A stretch of 64,000 bases of DNA, from NCBI GenBank assembly GCA_009829735.1, contig CM020618.1:22119346-22183345 (forward strand), read 5' to 3'. This DNA comes from Pyropia yezoensis. Its lineage: Eukaryota; Rhodophyta; Bangiophyceae; Bangiales; Bangiaceae. Under the pieces are notes generated by a model. That model was not told the DNA's origin, did no database searches, and saw only the letters and a list, made by a program, of their open reading frames with translations. Both the position numbers and the translations under genes were made by a program. This document shows, piece after piece, positions 43,024 through 53,503 of the stretch (its first letter is position 1; the number at the start of each line of letters is the position of its first letter).

Positions 43024-44118
43024 TCAAAGCTGGGGATACGATCGAACAACTGGCAGGGGTGGGAAGATGCCGAACAGCGGTCCCCCGGGAGCATTCAGCT
43101 CCGGGATGTGGCGCAGGGTCTGACGCCGCGCCTCCCGTAAATGCCCTTGAATGGACGACAGCGGGATGGAGGCGAAGGCCAGCACGTGCACCATTCGGTC
43201 AGGGAGGTCTGGATGACGAAAAGTGATGTCCCGTGCCTGGCGCTTGTAGTCGGCAAAAGTTGGCTCGATTGCCGAGAGGTCGGGGCTGTACGGAGGCAAT
43301 CGCATTCTTCGCACGCCATTGATGGCAAGCACATCGTCTGCCGCCTGCGTGTGCACAGCCGCATTGTCGTACAGTAAGATGCAATCGTCAGGCTGGCCGG
43401 CCCAGTCAGCGCCCGGCACAAAGGCGTTCATGCGCCCAGCCAGACTCGTGCAGAAAGCGAACCAGTCGTCACCATTCTGAGCCGGCGGCACCTCGTGCAC
43501 GGCGAGCTCCAGGATACCTCGGTTGTGCGATATCGCCACCGTGGATGAGTATCGCGCGCGAGCACGAGGGTCCGGTGCAAGAATCTCCAGCTTTCGGCCC
43601 ACTGGGGCCCAGCCACGTGGACGCACCATGGCTGGCCCGGCGATGTGCGTCTCGTCTGCCACCACCACGCAGCGATCAGGGGCCTCGCGATAGCGACGGC
43701 AGTGTTGCACAATCCGTGCCTCGCACCGCTCCGAAGCCAGCCGCTCCACTTTCTTCACGGAGAATCCAATCGCGTTCAGCATCCGAGACAAAGTTGATAC
43801 ACTGCATGGCCAGCTCGCGTCAAAGCCTGGGAGCTCAAGCAGACGAACGAAAATTGTCTTCATCTCATGCAGAAACATCTCGGGATGCAAGCGCACCAGA
43901 CCCTCGAGCGCACGCAGAAACTCTGGGCGAAAGCACGCGGCGTCCGCGTATCGATTCTCCAACACCGGGTCCCGCCACGGTGACCCGTGGTGCTCGAAGT
44001 TCGACCACCACTCCTGGGCAGCAGCCAAACTGCAACCGCAGTGATCGACGATGGATGCCCAGCTGCGTCCTTTCTGCCGGTTGCGAATTACCTGCCACCG
44101 CACAGCGAGGGGAAACAT
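43024..44118 (-). CDS. Tc1/mariner-IS630-type DDE transposase, intact
   Basis: A 364-aa transposase with a helix-turn-helix region (about 5-45: WQVIRNRQKGRSWASIV...AAAQEWW) and a DDE_3 catalytic domain. The acidic triad is D155 in VVVADETH, D251 in ILLYDNAAVH and E285 in YSPDLSAIEPTF, with 33 residues between the last two. VRPRGWAPVG is the usual strand before the core. Such enzymes cut at terminal inverted repeats and insert at TA. The frame is complete and all three acidic residues are kept, so the enzyme could be active or recently so. Terminal inverted repeats of the host element were not located. A 119-bp element with TA duplications lies 4 kb away, but its ends do not visibly match this gene's flanks. 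Confidence 0.9.
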   Translation of the reverse strand: MFPLAVRWQVIRNRQKGRSWASIVDHCGCSLAAAQEWWSNFEHHGSPWRDPVLENRYADAACFRPEFLRALEGLVRLHPEMFLHEMKTIFVRLLELPGFDASWPCSVSTLSRMLNAIGFSVKKVERLASERCEARIVQHCRRYREAPDRCVVVADETHIAGPAMVRPRGWAPVGRKLEILAPDPRARARYSSTVAISHNRGILELAVHEVPPAQNGDDWFAFCTSLAGRMNAFVPGADWAGQPDDCILLYDNAAVHTQAADDVLAINGVRRMRLPPYSPDLSAIEPTFADYKRQARDITFRHPDLPDRMVHVLAFASIPLSSIQGHLREARRQTLRHIPELNAPGGPLFGIFPPLPVVRSYPQL

Positions 44119-45421
44119 GACGACTGGGGCGGCTCCGACTGGGTGTGATGTGGATTAAAGTGCGGTCGCGTCGCTGCGTGCGAAGTGCATCCACCCGAGA
44201 GAGACCCGGCCCTGCTAAAATCGAAGGAGAGAACAGCCTGCACAGACCGACGCTCCAGCCATCGAGAGACCAGCACGTCACGCGTGCGCCGGCGTCACAA
44301 TATTCGCTAAATAGTATCGCGATCTTCGCAGGGAGCAGCGGCCACCGTGCAACGCCGACTACTCCCCGTCACAAATTTGGGATGCTTTGGCTTCTGCTTC
44401 CGCGATCAGCGCCGTCCCTCTCGGTTATTCTCTCGTCGGCGTCCCCCCTCCCTCTGCCCTCCCCGCCCACCTCCACACCCCCTCTCCACGCCACATCCCG
44501 CTTCTTGTGCGCCCTCCCTCGTCCGCCACGCCATCGTCCGCCTCCGCCCCCAGGGCGCCGGGCCTGCGCGTCCACCCCCTCCCCTGCCGTTGACCCGGTC
44601 GCCCCCGCGGAATCATCTGTGGCGTCAGATCGCACGGTGCCGCAGCGTGCGGCGGGTGCAGCGGCTGGAAGGGCCACAGATCTCCTTCGGCCGTGCACTG
44701 GCCCTGAGCCTCCGCGCCAGCCACCGGCGGGTGTGAAGGAGGGGGGTCGGGGTTGGTGGAAAGGGCGTGCGGTGGGGAGAGCGCGGGCCAAAGATTGTCC
44801 CCGCCTGCCTGGCTGTCGATTGATGCAAATGCCGCCCGCTCGGGCAGCCGATGCGGGCCCGGATCTCACGACAAGCGCCAACATCGGTCGCAGTCCGACG
44901 AAGAGTGCTTTCCACAAGAGCTCACGAAGTTTGCTGGGTCCAATGGTCAATTAGCGGGGTGCTGTTGCGGAAGACATGCCCACATCCAATCAGCGGCCGC
45001 AATGGCCCTCGCCGGCTCACCACCTAGTGCATAGAGCTGATGTCTTGAGTGCCTGGCCGTCGGATGCAGGCCCGATCCGAGAACGAGTCCCCACTCTCGT
45101 GATGATACATCCCTCGAACCAAGGTCAAGGCAACAAGCTCCACCGTATCGCGACCGTTGCTTCAGGGGTCTGTCACAAGCCTTGCAAGCCAGCAAACCGT
45201 TTTATTGTGAGGCCCAATCATCGGCCGTAACCGCCCGCACCGTTCTGGGAATGTTGTGATGTTGACCAACAATGATCGCAATGCGAGTCTGATGACGATC
45301 GAAGTCGATCAATTGAGGCAATGATTACGGATACAGATGCCGTTGCTCCTGCGGACACATCCACTTTTTCTGCGAAGGACAATATCGTCATGCGCCACAC
45401 ACCTATCATGTACGAACATAT
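44119..45421. other. no supportable gene
   Basis: C-rich from 44430 to 44620, otherwise mixed composition. The frame 44145-44954 is low complexity. Presumably contains the right flank of the transposase element. Confidence 0.45.
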
Positions 45422-45935
45422 CAGGGGTTGCCAAGCGAACTCAAAACAAGCGTACTACGCGCGTATTACTTTAGCGTACTACGCGGACGCTCTGAAAAAA
45501 AAAGAATGTGCCTGGTACGCAAACGCGCACTCTATCGGGCAAAATGTACGCTACAGTATCATGCTCGAACGTACTTTTGCCAGGTACGCTGTCGGGCAAA
45601 ACATAGCGGCTATTGCGTATTTACCATCGTTTCGTGTACGGATATCAACTGCTTTTGATCAATTTGGGAGTTCACAGTATTGAAGAAGTCTTGTGAGACT
45701 TCGTTCTGACCATTTTGCCACCGAGTACGCTCGCGGTACGCTATTTGCTGCAATTTTGACGGTACGCTTGCCAGATGTCATCCAGTAAAAATACGTGAGG
45801 AAAGTACGCTCTTTCAGGCGAGTTTAAGAAAGTCGCTTGCTCGCAGTCGACGACACGCTGGTACGCGTCCGCTTGTCTTTACATTCAGTCAATACTCGTA
45901 CGCTTAACCAAAAGTGGTAGGCTTGACAACCCCTG
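45422..45935 (+). mobile_element. non-autonomous hAT-like element, 514 bp
   Basis: The terminal inverted repeats are CAGGGGTTGCCAAGC and, at the right end, the complement of CAGGGGTTGTCAAGC (one mismatch). The flanking octamers GAACATAT (45414-45421) and ATACATAT (45936-45943) share six bases, consistent with an aged 8-bp target duplication. CAGGG ends with 8-bp duplications are typical of hAT elements. Inside, GTACGC or its complement occurs 11 times; hAT transposases bind repeated subterminal motifs of this kind. There is no coding capacity. A 38-bp end fragment is at 2690-2727. Confidence 0.8.
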
Positions 45936-46153
45936 ATACATATTGCCGTCCGCCCACGCGATCCTCCCGATCGGTTGGCAGGTGAAACGTGCACCCCTGC
46001 GCAGTGGGGCGTAAGCCAGGACCACGAGCAAGCGGGGTCCTGGCCCGAAACCTTGCTTTTAGCGACGCTGAGTTTGCATCGCGGGCGCAAGAAAGACTCC
46101 TGAGATTGCTGCGCAGCGCAACTTCTTGCAGGGCACAACAAGAGGACAACCCA

Positions 46154-46801
46154 GCGCAGCACTGCTTATCCCCTGTCAAGATACAAGCCCGATTTTGGCC
46201 AGATCTCTTGCTTCGTTGTGCAAATTCTTGCCCTGCTCGAGCACGAAAATGAACGGCTCGAGCAGAATTTTGCTTTTCTGATCGAGGGGATGGGCTGAGG
46301 CCAAAGAATCTCCACCAGGATGACCGACACGACGGCCGCTGTCGGTGTTCTGTCAACCAATGACAACAGCGGTGGCGCTGCTGTTTGCTGGACGAAGCGT
46401 TCCATTGGTCAGAATTCACGTTGTAGATGTTGAGCAAGGCGGAGAGATTTTTCTTTGGAGACCCTCGAAAGCTGTCGTCACTCAGGTTTTTGCTTAACCA
46501 GTGCGAGAGATTGCGCGGTTTTTAAACGCGTTGTGTAAACATTGCTCCCAAGCGTAGCGATGGTCGGTCGCTTCTCTGCGCTTCACAAGAGTGCTCTCCT
46601 GCCCCGTGCGCTTCCGGTCATACCTAGGGAGGTGGCGACTACCAATCGCCCGAGCTGTTGTAGGCAGAAAGCATGAAACGGGGGTAAAAGCGGTGTCTAT
46701 GATGCCATGAGGGGGGGTCGATGCAGGTTTTATGCAGGGTTTTGCTCGAGAACTTCCCAAAAAAGCAAGAAGTTTTTGACAGGCGATAAGCAGTGCTGCG
46801 C
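46154..46801 (-). mobile_element. 648-bp MITE-like element, copy 2 (inverted)
   Basis: Same length and sequence family as 29596-30243, in reverse orientation, including the CTGCTCGAGC hairpin. The 26-bp terminal repeats differ at one position. It lies 218 bp from the hAT-like element. No target duplication was found. Confidence 0.85.
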
Positions 46802-47924
46802 TGATCGGCCGTGCTCTTTGGCGCGAGCGAAAAATCTCCCGTGACTGATCCTTACTCTTTCTCCGCTAGTGTCCAATAGAACGGCCCGGATAACTCCGCT
46901 GTCACGATTGAGGACATATGACTGGTCGCAGATCCAAACGGAATGCTGGGAGAATTTGTTCCTGCTCTGGGGGCGCCCTGCAGTGGGATACAGACCTGCA
47001 TCGTCCGTTGCTTGTGGGTGCAGTGCTTGCTGTGCAGAACAGATCCCAGATGTAACTTTTTCCATTCCCTTTTCAGGGAGCGCATCACAAGCTCGCAAGT
47101 TGTTCTGTCGATACCACAAGGAAGCTGGGGGTCGTGCGCTTCCGGCGCAGACAAGGACCATTCATGCGGGCTTGTGCAACTTGCGTATGAAAGCGTGAAG
47201 CAAACTTAGTCCTCAAAATCGACGTTCTTCCAGCACTGAGAGGGGGTTGAAAAATCCTGCGCAAGCGGAAAACACCCGGAATGCAAGAAATCGGTGGTCC
47301 CTCTTTATACCCCACAGCGCTGCTGGGAGTGACGAGAGCCCCCTCCTCCAACAGGGTCGCCCCGCCACCTTGACCTTGCTTCCACCCGCCCGCCGTGTCT
47401 TGTGACTAGAAGGGGCTCGCGTTGGGCGCGTCGGCCGCCCCTTTGCCCCTCCGCCACTGGCCGTCCCCCCCTACGCCTCTCGCCGTGCGCCGGTCACCTC
47501 CATCCGCTGCCAGGCGTCACACCCTCCCCCCCCGCCCCGCCCCCCTCTGCGACCGCCCCTGCAGGATGGCGGCGACGGTGGCATCCCCCCCCCTATTCCC
47601 CCCCCCCGCGCCTTGGCCTTTGCAGCACGACGTTGGGGGGGGAGCTCTGGGGAAAGGCCGCCGCTTGCGGGTGCGGCGGCCTGCGCGTGCGCGGGCAATG
47701 GGCGGGGGGTTGGGGGGGGAGGGGGGCGCGTGCCTGCACCCTCGACCCCATTTCCTGAGGAGCTGCAAAGACCGGGGGGGGCAGCGGGGGGGGGGGGGTA
47801 GGGAGGGAGGGAAGGAGGGAGGGAGGGAGGGAGGGGTAGGCGCCTAAGCGCCGCTGCCACTGCCCCGCCCGCGTGGCGGCCCGACCGTGGCTGTGACTTG
47901 CGGAGAGATGTTTCATTCAGACCG
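46802..47924. other. no supportable gene
   Basis: C-rich and G-rich blocks (47520-47830) with GGGA repeats near 47800-47836. No domain-bearing frame was found. Confidence 0.45.
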
Positions 47925-48329
47925 GTTTTTGAACGCGTGTGTATAAACATTGCTCCCAGGCGTTGCGATGGTCGCTCGCTTCTTTGCGCTTCATGAGAGT
48001 GCTCTCCTGCCCCGTGTATCTCCGGTCAATCCAAGGGAGGTGGCGACCACCAATCGCTCGAGCCGCTGTAGGCAGAAAGCAAGAAACGGGGGCGAAAGCG
48101 GTGTCTATTGTGCGTTTCGTACATAGTGGACGCGCACGGGTCGTGCAGTGTGGGTTTGATTAGTCCAGTGGCCGATATTCGACAAGATCACGACACGAGC
48201 ACGTCCATTGTTTATGAAACGCACTATATGATGCCTTGAGGGGGGGTCAATGCAGGTTTTATGCAGGTGTTTGCTCGAGAATTTCCCAAGAAAGCAAGAA
48301 AATTTGTCAGGCGATAAGCAGTGCTGCGC
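47925..48329 (-). mobile_element. 648-bp MITE-like element, copy 3 (half, interrupted)
   Basis: Matches the half of copy 2 from about 46515 to 46801, including the AAGCAGTGCTGCGC terminus at 48329. The other half is missing. It is interrupted by a 119-bp insertion at 48108-48226. Confidence 0.8.
48108..48226 (+). mobile_element. 119-bp nested element with TA duplication
   Basis: Inserted into copy 3 of the 648-bp element. Its ends are TTGTGCGTTTC and GAAACGCACTA, inverted repeats with one mismatch over 11 bp. TA flanks both sides (48106-48107 and 48227-48228). Removing one TA and the insert restores the uninterrupted sequence of copy 2. TA duplication is the mark of Tc1/mariner-type insertion. 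It has no coding capacity. Confidence 0.8.
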
Positions 48330-48345
48330 TGTCGCCGTGGTCCGC

Positions 48346-48560
48346 CTACCCGCACAGTTTCACTGACACCTGCCCGCGCAGGCGCCCGCGCAGGGAATGC
48401 GCGTAGCCGATGGACGGCACCCACCCGTCGGGGGTGAGGAGGGTGGCGAGGGAGCGGCGGAAGGAGGGGAAGGTCGAGCCGCTCGTAGGGCGCACGTACG
48501 TAGAGGGTGGTGGGGGGGCGGGGGAGGTGGGGGGGGACGCCGTCTGCGACTACCCGCAAG
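48346..48560 (-). pseudogene. C-terminal fragment of an unrecognised gene
   Basis: Just 17 bp beyond the end of the third MITE copy, a minus-strand frame ends in protein-like sequence (FRRSLATLLTPDGWVPSIGY, then HSLRGRLRGQVSVKLCG and stop at 48346). The preceding TTLYVRAPYERLD lies in another frame, so at least one frameshift separates them. The upstream part (to about 48950) is low complexity. The family is unknown; it may be a truncated gene or an intron-containing gene. Confidence 0.3.
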
Positions 48561-50301
48561 CGCCAAGGCTGCTATATCGCCACCACCGCCGCCACCACTG
48601 CCACCATCGCCGCCGCCGCGGAAGCCACCACCCCCACCGCTGCTGCCGCCACCGTTGCCGCATCCACCGTCGTTCCAATTCCAAGTGGATGAGATCCGTC
48701 TGGTGGAAGGGGAGAGGGCCCAGCAGCGGGGGCAGCAACCCTGACGTCGCCACTGCTGGCCGCGGGCGACATCGTGCGCCCAGCTGGCGGCCCGTCACCG
48801 TCACAGCCTCCGCGTTCGCGGTCACTGCCACCGCTGCCGCTGCCGCTGTAGCTGCAGCTTCCACTGCTGTCACCGCCGCCTCTGCCACCTCCAGCGCCAC
48901 CGACGCCGCTGAAGCCGCTTCCACAGCCGCCGCTGCCGCCAGCACCGCTGCAATCCCTGCCGGCTGACGCGACGGTGCACGCTACCCGTGCGGCAACGAC
49001 TACCAGTGACATGGGTGATGGCGACGGGTGCGCATCGCCGAAGCGGGAGCGGAGCGTCCTCCGCTGCGTGCTGCACTCTGCATCCCAATGGCGGAGGACC
49101 ACGGGCAGAAGGGCAGAGCCACTACAATTCTGGCCAGTCACCTTCTGAATTGTAGTATTTGTGTCGTGTACTTAGCTCCAAATCACGTCCCCAATCGCGC
49201 GTTTTCTCGCCGCGAAAAACGTGAGATCGCGCGCTAAAACGCGCATGAGATCACACAAAGTACGTGACCTTACATTACGTGCGGCGCCTGATACCCGACT
49301 ACAACCCACACGTGCAACGTTCGCGCAACTTCGTGGTTGATGCGACTTCCTGGTTGCACGAGAGAAAATGCAAACGACTGCACATAATAAGAAGTATCCA
49401 ATTCGGAACATGAAAGAAGAAACGAAAGAAAAACAAGGCATGGCACCGTACCTCTCATACCACCACGTAATGCCGCAAAGGGAGCCCCTTTTTTGCACTC
49501 CAGCCATGTCTTCGGTTCAGAATGCTTTGGCAATTTGTACGCGCGTGAATGCAGCTTTCAGAGGCTTACTGCGCTTAAATATGTTGCTGCTGTTGTGGTG
49601 CACGCGAAACCATGAATGAAAAAAAGGATCGTTTACACTCCAGGTACAGTAATCTGTACATTCAGAGCACACCCTTCAACAGCGAGACCAAGACCTAGCA
49701 AATTTCATTTAGGGCTGAAATGGGAGCACGTGGGGGCCTATGACTGGACGACCAATCAAAACCGTGCTTCCCCAACCGGGGGGGCAGGACTTGTGTAGAA
49801 TGATGTCAGAGGGTGGCAAAGTCGGGCCTAAGAATTCGGAGCCATCGCTACACCGTGCCGGACCAAGCCCCATTTCCATTTGAATAATTCATAGTGACCA
49901 TGGAAGCGCGGTATCTTGGCGAGGGAGATACAGTCCGAGCTTCCTAGATCGCCTGCGAACGTATCCTTCCGAAGCGTTTCTAGGGCGATCAACCGTGACA
50001 CGTAGAGCGCAACTACGCCGTCGACCGCTATCATGGCCCCCAAGTGGCCCTCAAACCGTACAATGTTCTCGACGATCGGCGCACGCGGCGCAATCTGGCT
50101 CGGATATTCCCCTTTATCCTCCTCCGCGTGACGTAGGAAGGGAGAAACGGGCGGGAGAGTGATATTGATTTGCCGCAGCGCTCGTCGCCTCCGCGCCTGT
50201 GTGTAGGGGCGGGAAGGGGGACTCCCTGGATGTGCCGCGGTGCGCCCCACGGTAAGAATGTCACCCGTGTCCCCTGCCCGCGTGTCTCCCCAGGTCGACC
50301 A
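48561..50301. other. no supportable gene
   Basis: Ala-coding low-complexity DNA up to about 48960, then ordinary, less GC-rich DNA (49140-49900). Frames are short and without recognisable domains. Confidence 0.4.
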
Positions 50302-50699
50302 GGAGGTGCGACGAGGAGCGGCTGAATTTTGTTGGCGCCAGTGTGGATGCCGCGGCCGTCCGTTTGTGGTCAGAAACGCCCGCATTCCTCTTTTCTACCC
50401 CTCTCGGGCCAGCCTCTATTGCAGACACCGCATCATCTTTCCCCCAGAGTGTCAACGCTCAGCACTCCCACCTCCTCCGGCCCGCCCACAACCCGACTGC
50501 GGAGGTGCGACAAGGAGCGCCTCATTTTCGGTGGCACCAGTGTGGACGCTGAGGCCGCCCATTTGCGATCGACAACGCCCGCGTCACTCTTTTGTCCATC
50601 TCTCGCGTCAGCCTCTCCTGCAGACACAACATCGCCCCTCCCTCGGGCTGTCAGCGCTCAGCACTCCCTTCTCCCATCGCCCGACCACATTTTAAGCCT
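50302..50699 (+). repeat. two diverged tandem repeats, period 199 bp
   Basis: GGAGGTGCGAC begins units at 50302 and 50501. Each contains GCCAGTGTGGA or CACCAGTGTGGA, ACGCCCGC..., CAGCCTCT..TGCAGACAC and a CGCTCAGCACTCCC end. No coding role is evident. Confidence 0.8.
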
Positions 50700-50776
50700 T
50701 TGAGTGGCTAGTGACCGTTCTGGGGGCATCCAAGCCTCCACCGCGTGTGGCGCCAGCAAGATCGAGACAGACCAGG

Positions 50777-50953
50777 GCGGACAGGGATCTTAGCTGTGGC
50801 GGGATGATGCGCGTGTGTGGGGCGGGAGGCGGAGCGTGGGGGGGCGGGGCGGGGGCACGCTCGAGGGGACGCCAGGCCCGCCAGGCCCCCCCACGCTCCA
50901 CCTCCCACCCCACACACGCGCATCATCCCGCCACAGCTGAGACACCTGTCCGC
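50777..50953. repeat. long inverted repeat (68-nt arms, 41-nt loop)
   Basis: The inner arms 50792-50844 and 50886-50938 (53 nt each) are complementary at 51 positions. The outer ends GCGGACAGG and CCTGTCCGC extend the pairing after a six-base mismatch. Both inner mismatches are C opposite A on the plus strand, so a minus-strand transcript would pair all 53 positions, with two G-U pairs. It could encode a hairpin RNA, or be the remains of two opposed repeats. Confidence 0.85.
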
Positions 50954-51636
50954 TCGCCGGCCTCGTCCACCCCGCACATTCAGCCCCTGCTCACTTCACC
51001 TCCCCACCCCCTCAACCCCCCCAGAGCACGGATAGGGGGGGTGGTCGATGTCCGACCGCCCCCCGCCTCTCGCAACCCCGCCAACCGCCCCCCTCTCCCC
51101 GCCCCCGCCAGCCCCTCCGTTTCCCCGCCCCCCCCCTTCGATCACCCACCTGAGCGTGCATCGGGGGATATTCATCGTCCAACGGCCCCCCCCCGCTTCA
51201 ACTCCCCTCACGGCATGAATCGGGGGGGGGCCTGCCTCCAATCGCCCCGCACGCACCCCCCCCGCAACCCCTTGGGAGCAGGGGTGCGACGAAAGGGGTC
51301 GCGAGGGGTGCCACGGCGGAGGCTGCGCTCCCGCAGGGTGGGGACTGCTTAGGGCGCGCGGCGGGGACGTTGCACCCCCCTCGCAGCACGACGCTGTTGC
51401 CCACGCGCCAACTGTGCCTACGCAACCCTCTCCATCATGATCGCCCCTGCCCAACCGCTCCAACCTCTCCCGCGCTCGCCTGTCCCTCTCCCGCAATGCC
51501 ACCCCGCGCTGCAGCCCACCCCTCCTCCCACTCAGCCATGCGCGGGTATGGCCCCCTTGTCGGCTACCCCTCCCGTGGTGCTGGCGGGCCGTCGTCAGGT
51601 GGCCCCTGGATGGCGCCCCACCGCGACGGCGGTTAA
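50954..51636. other. C-rich region, no supportable gene
   Basis: Runs of C alternating with short codable stretches. No recognisable domain in any frame. Confidence 0.45.
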
Positions 51637-52992
51637 ATGACGGCCCCGCCCCCGTCGACCAACTGGATGCCGTGGTCGTCGGGCGACCCGTCCCGCGGCA
51701 GCTACCACTGGACGTTCCCGTGCCCTTCGGCTGCACCGCCTCGGCCTGGCTGGACCTACACTGCTCGGACTACTTATGGGGGCGGACCTGGACCCTCACA
51801 ACCTCTTATGCACTGCCAGTACAACGGCGGCAACGACGACGGCTTTGGGCACCGCCACTCCCAGCGCTCGGACGACGACGAGCCGCCGAGCCCCCGCAGC
51901 CGTACACGCGCTCCTGGCCATCGTGCCGACGCACGCCAACGCCCCCGCAGTCCCGGTTGGGAATTGGAGCGCTGCGACCGCTGGCTCTCGCCTGGGGCCG
52001 CGCCCCCGCCCTACGACGAGCGCCTGCCCCCGCCCTTCAACGAGCTTCCGGCCCCGCCCTACAACGAGCGCCCGCCCCGGCCTTTCGACCAGCAGCCGCC
52101 ACTGCCGCCGCCGACCCTGCCTGCGGTCGACTTTGAGCCCCGCCTGCCCACGCCTCGACTACCACTTCGTCGCCAAGGTGGTCGTGGGTTCCACCTCGGG
52201 CAAGGCCCTGCGCGAAACTGACGCCATGGGCTCTGGCCTGGGGTGGTCTGAGGTGAAAATGACGTGCTTGTCGCAGGTCTGGCGGTGAAGACGCCGGACA
52301 ACATTGTGGGGACGGACCAGAGGGGGGCAGCCTTCTACACTGGGGTGCGAGATGAGTACCTGGACCTGATACGCGCGTGCTGGCCATGACGAGCGAACGC
52401 ACGGTGGGAACCATCACCAAGACCCGGGACGAAGCTAACAAGGGGACCAGCGCTTTTGAATCGTCGGTTCTAGCTGTGCTGCGCCTGCCGCTGATATGCA
52501 ACCCGTTGGAGGAAGCGGTCATCCTGCGCGCTTTGGCCCACAGCAAGGGCGCGGACAGTTCTGAGGCTATCCGCAAGCAACCAGCGCGTATGGACGGGAC
52601 GGAGGCGGAGACTGGGAAGCGCAAGTACTACCCGCTGGAGAAATATTTCCCGTGCTGGAAGGTGCTGTGCAACTCGGACAAGTGGAGCGGCGCCGCTGCA
52701 TCGGCCGCCGCGGGAATCTGCACCCGCAGCGGCAGGGAGGGCAGCGGGACGAGCGAGCATGAGGACCCTGAGACGGACGACCCGACGGATGGTCCCCGCA
52801 CAGGTGGCAAGGTGTAGCTGGGGGGATATCCCCCCAGGTGTTGCGCTGGTTGGTACCGCGCGCTGCTTCGGTGGGGTGCTGGACCGCCTCCAGCTAGCTC
52901 TGGAGGAAGTGGAGGCTGGTCGCAGCACTCTCGTGGAGCTATGCACTGAGGTAACTCAGGCGATTGACCGTCGCGAGATTGCCGGCCGGTGA
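51637..52992 (+). pseudogene. Myb/SANT-like (NAM-associated type) DNA-binding protein, frameshifted
   Basis: Protein pieces in three plus frames form one plausible gene. An ATG at 51637 opens a Pro-rich head with three PYDE/FNE/YNERPP-type repeats (about 52000-52090). The Myb-like part follows: GLGWSE (about 52240), then in another frame NDVLVAGLAVKTPDNIVGTD and FYTGVRDEYLDLI, and then in a third frame RTVGTITKTRDEANKG, with EKYFPCWKVLCNSDKW at 52640-52685. That order (Trp-Ser-Glu start, IVG.DQ.G..F, and a C-terminal CW..L....KW) is typical of NAM-associated and trihelix-like proteins, often linked with PIF/Harbinger transposons. A last frame gives GVLDRLQLALEEVEAG, a likely coiled coil, ending at 52992. 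At least three frame changes point to a pseudogene; short introns are the alternative. Confidence 0.5.
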
Positions 52993-53503
52993 AGCATGGA
53001 GGTGTACGCGTCTACGCGTGAGTGGCCTCCTTCTGGCAGCGGGGGTACCCCCTGAAGAGTGCTGTTGCTATGAGGGAGAGGGACCCTGTGACCCTGATGG
53101 TGGCCGGGTAGTAGTGAGTATAAACTCATCCCCCGCCGGGGCGTTTGCATGATTCTGATGGCTGCCTTCGGGGAATACCCCGTCTGCCTTAGCAGTGGCT
53201 TGCCTTGGTTTTTCTTGCGCTCCCAACCCATCCTCTTTGGGTAATACTCGTGAAGGTCAACCTGCCTCGGTCCGTCACTTGCCCCATGGCTGATGATTTA
53301 CCTGGGTGTAAGCCTCACGGTATTTGAAATTATCGGAGTTACTCATCTCCTTCAAGTAAAATTTGTTAAAGTCAGTAGCCCATTTAGTTTGCCTAAGTCC
53401 GCTCCGACTTAGAAAACCTAAGTCTTGCCGAGTCCATGTGACACCGTACTTAGTAGGTATAAGCCTCACCCCGCAACAGCCGAAGTCGGTGTCGGTTGGG
53501 TTG
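52993..53503. other. junction between Myb-like gene and retroelement
   Basis: Contains a 12-bp palindrome GGGGGTACCCCC (at about 53040-53051) and ordinary sequence. A 3' LTR for the retroelement was expected here on the minus strand but no match to the 5' LTR region at 60082-60300 was found. Confidence 0.4.

Noticed and set aside
34443-44170. Shared AGTGCGGTCGCG at 34446 and 44159 as transposon ends
   Set aside because: The match is about 12 bases, both in the same direction, and no inverted partner was found within several kilobases.
44145-44954. 269-codon plus-strand frame right of the transposase
   Set aside because: Pro/Ala/Arg-rich throughout, similar frames occur on the other strand, and no domain was recognised.
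53000-53480. 3' LTR of gypsy element 1
   Set aside because: Read against 60082-60300 on the minus strand there was no shared run beyond chance, and the TGTGCTACA end was absent.
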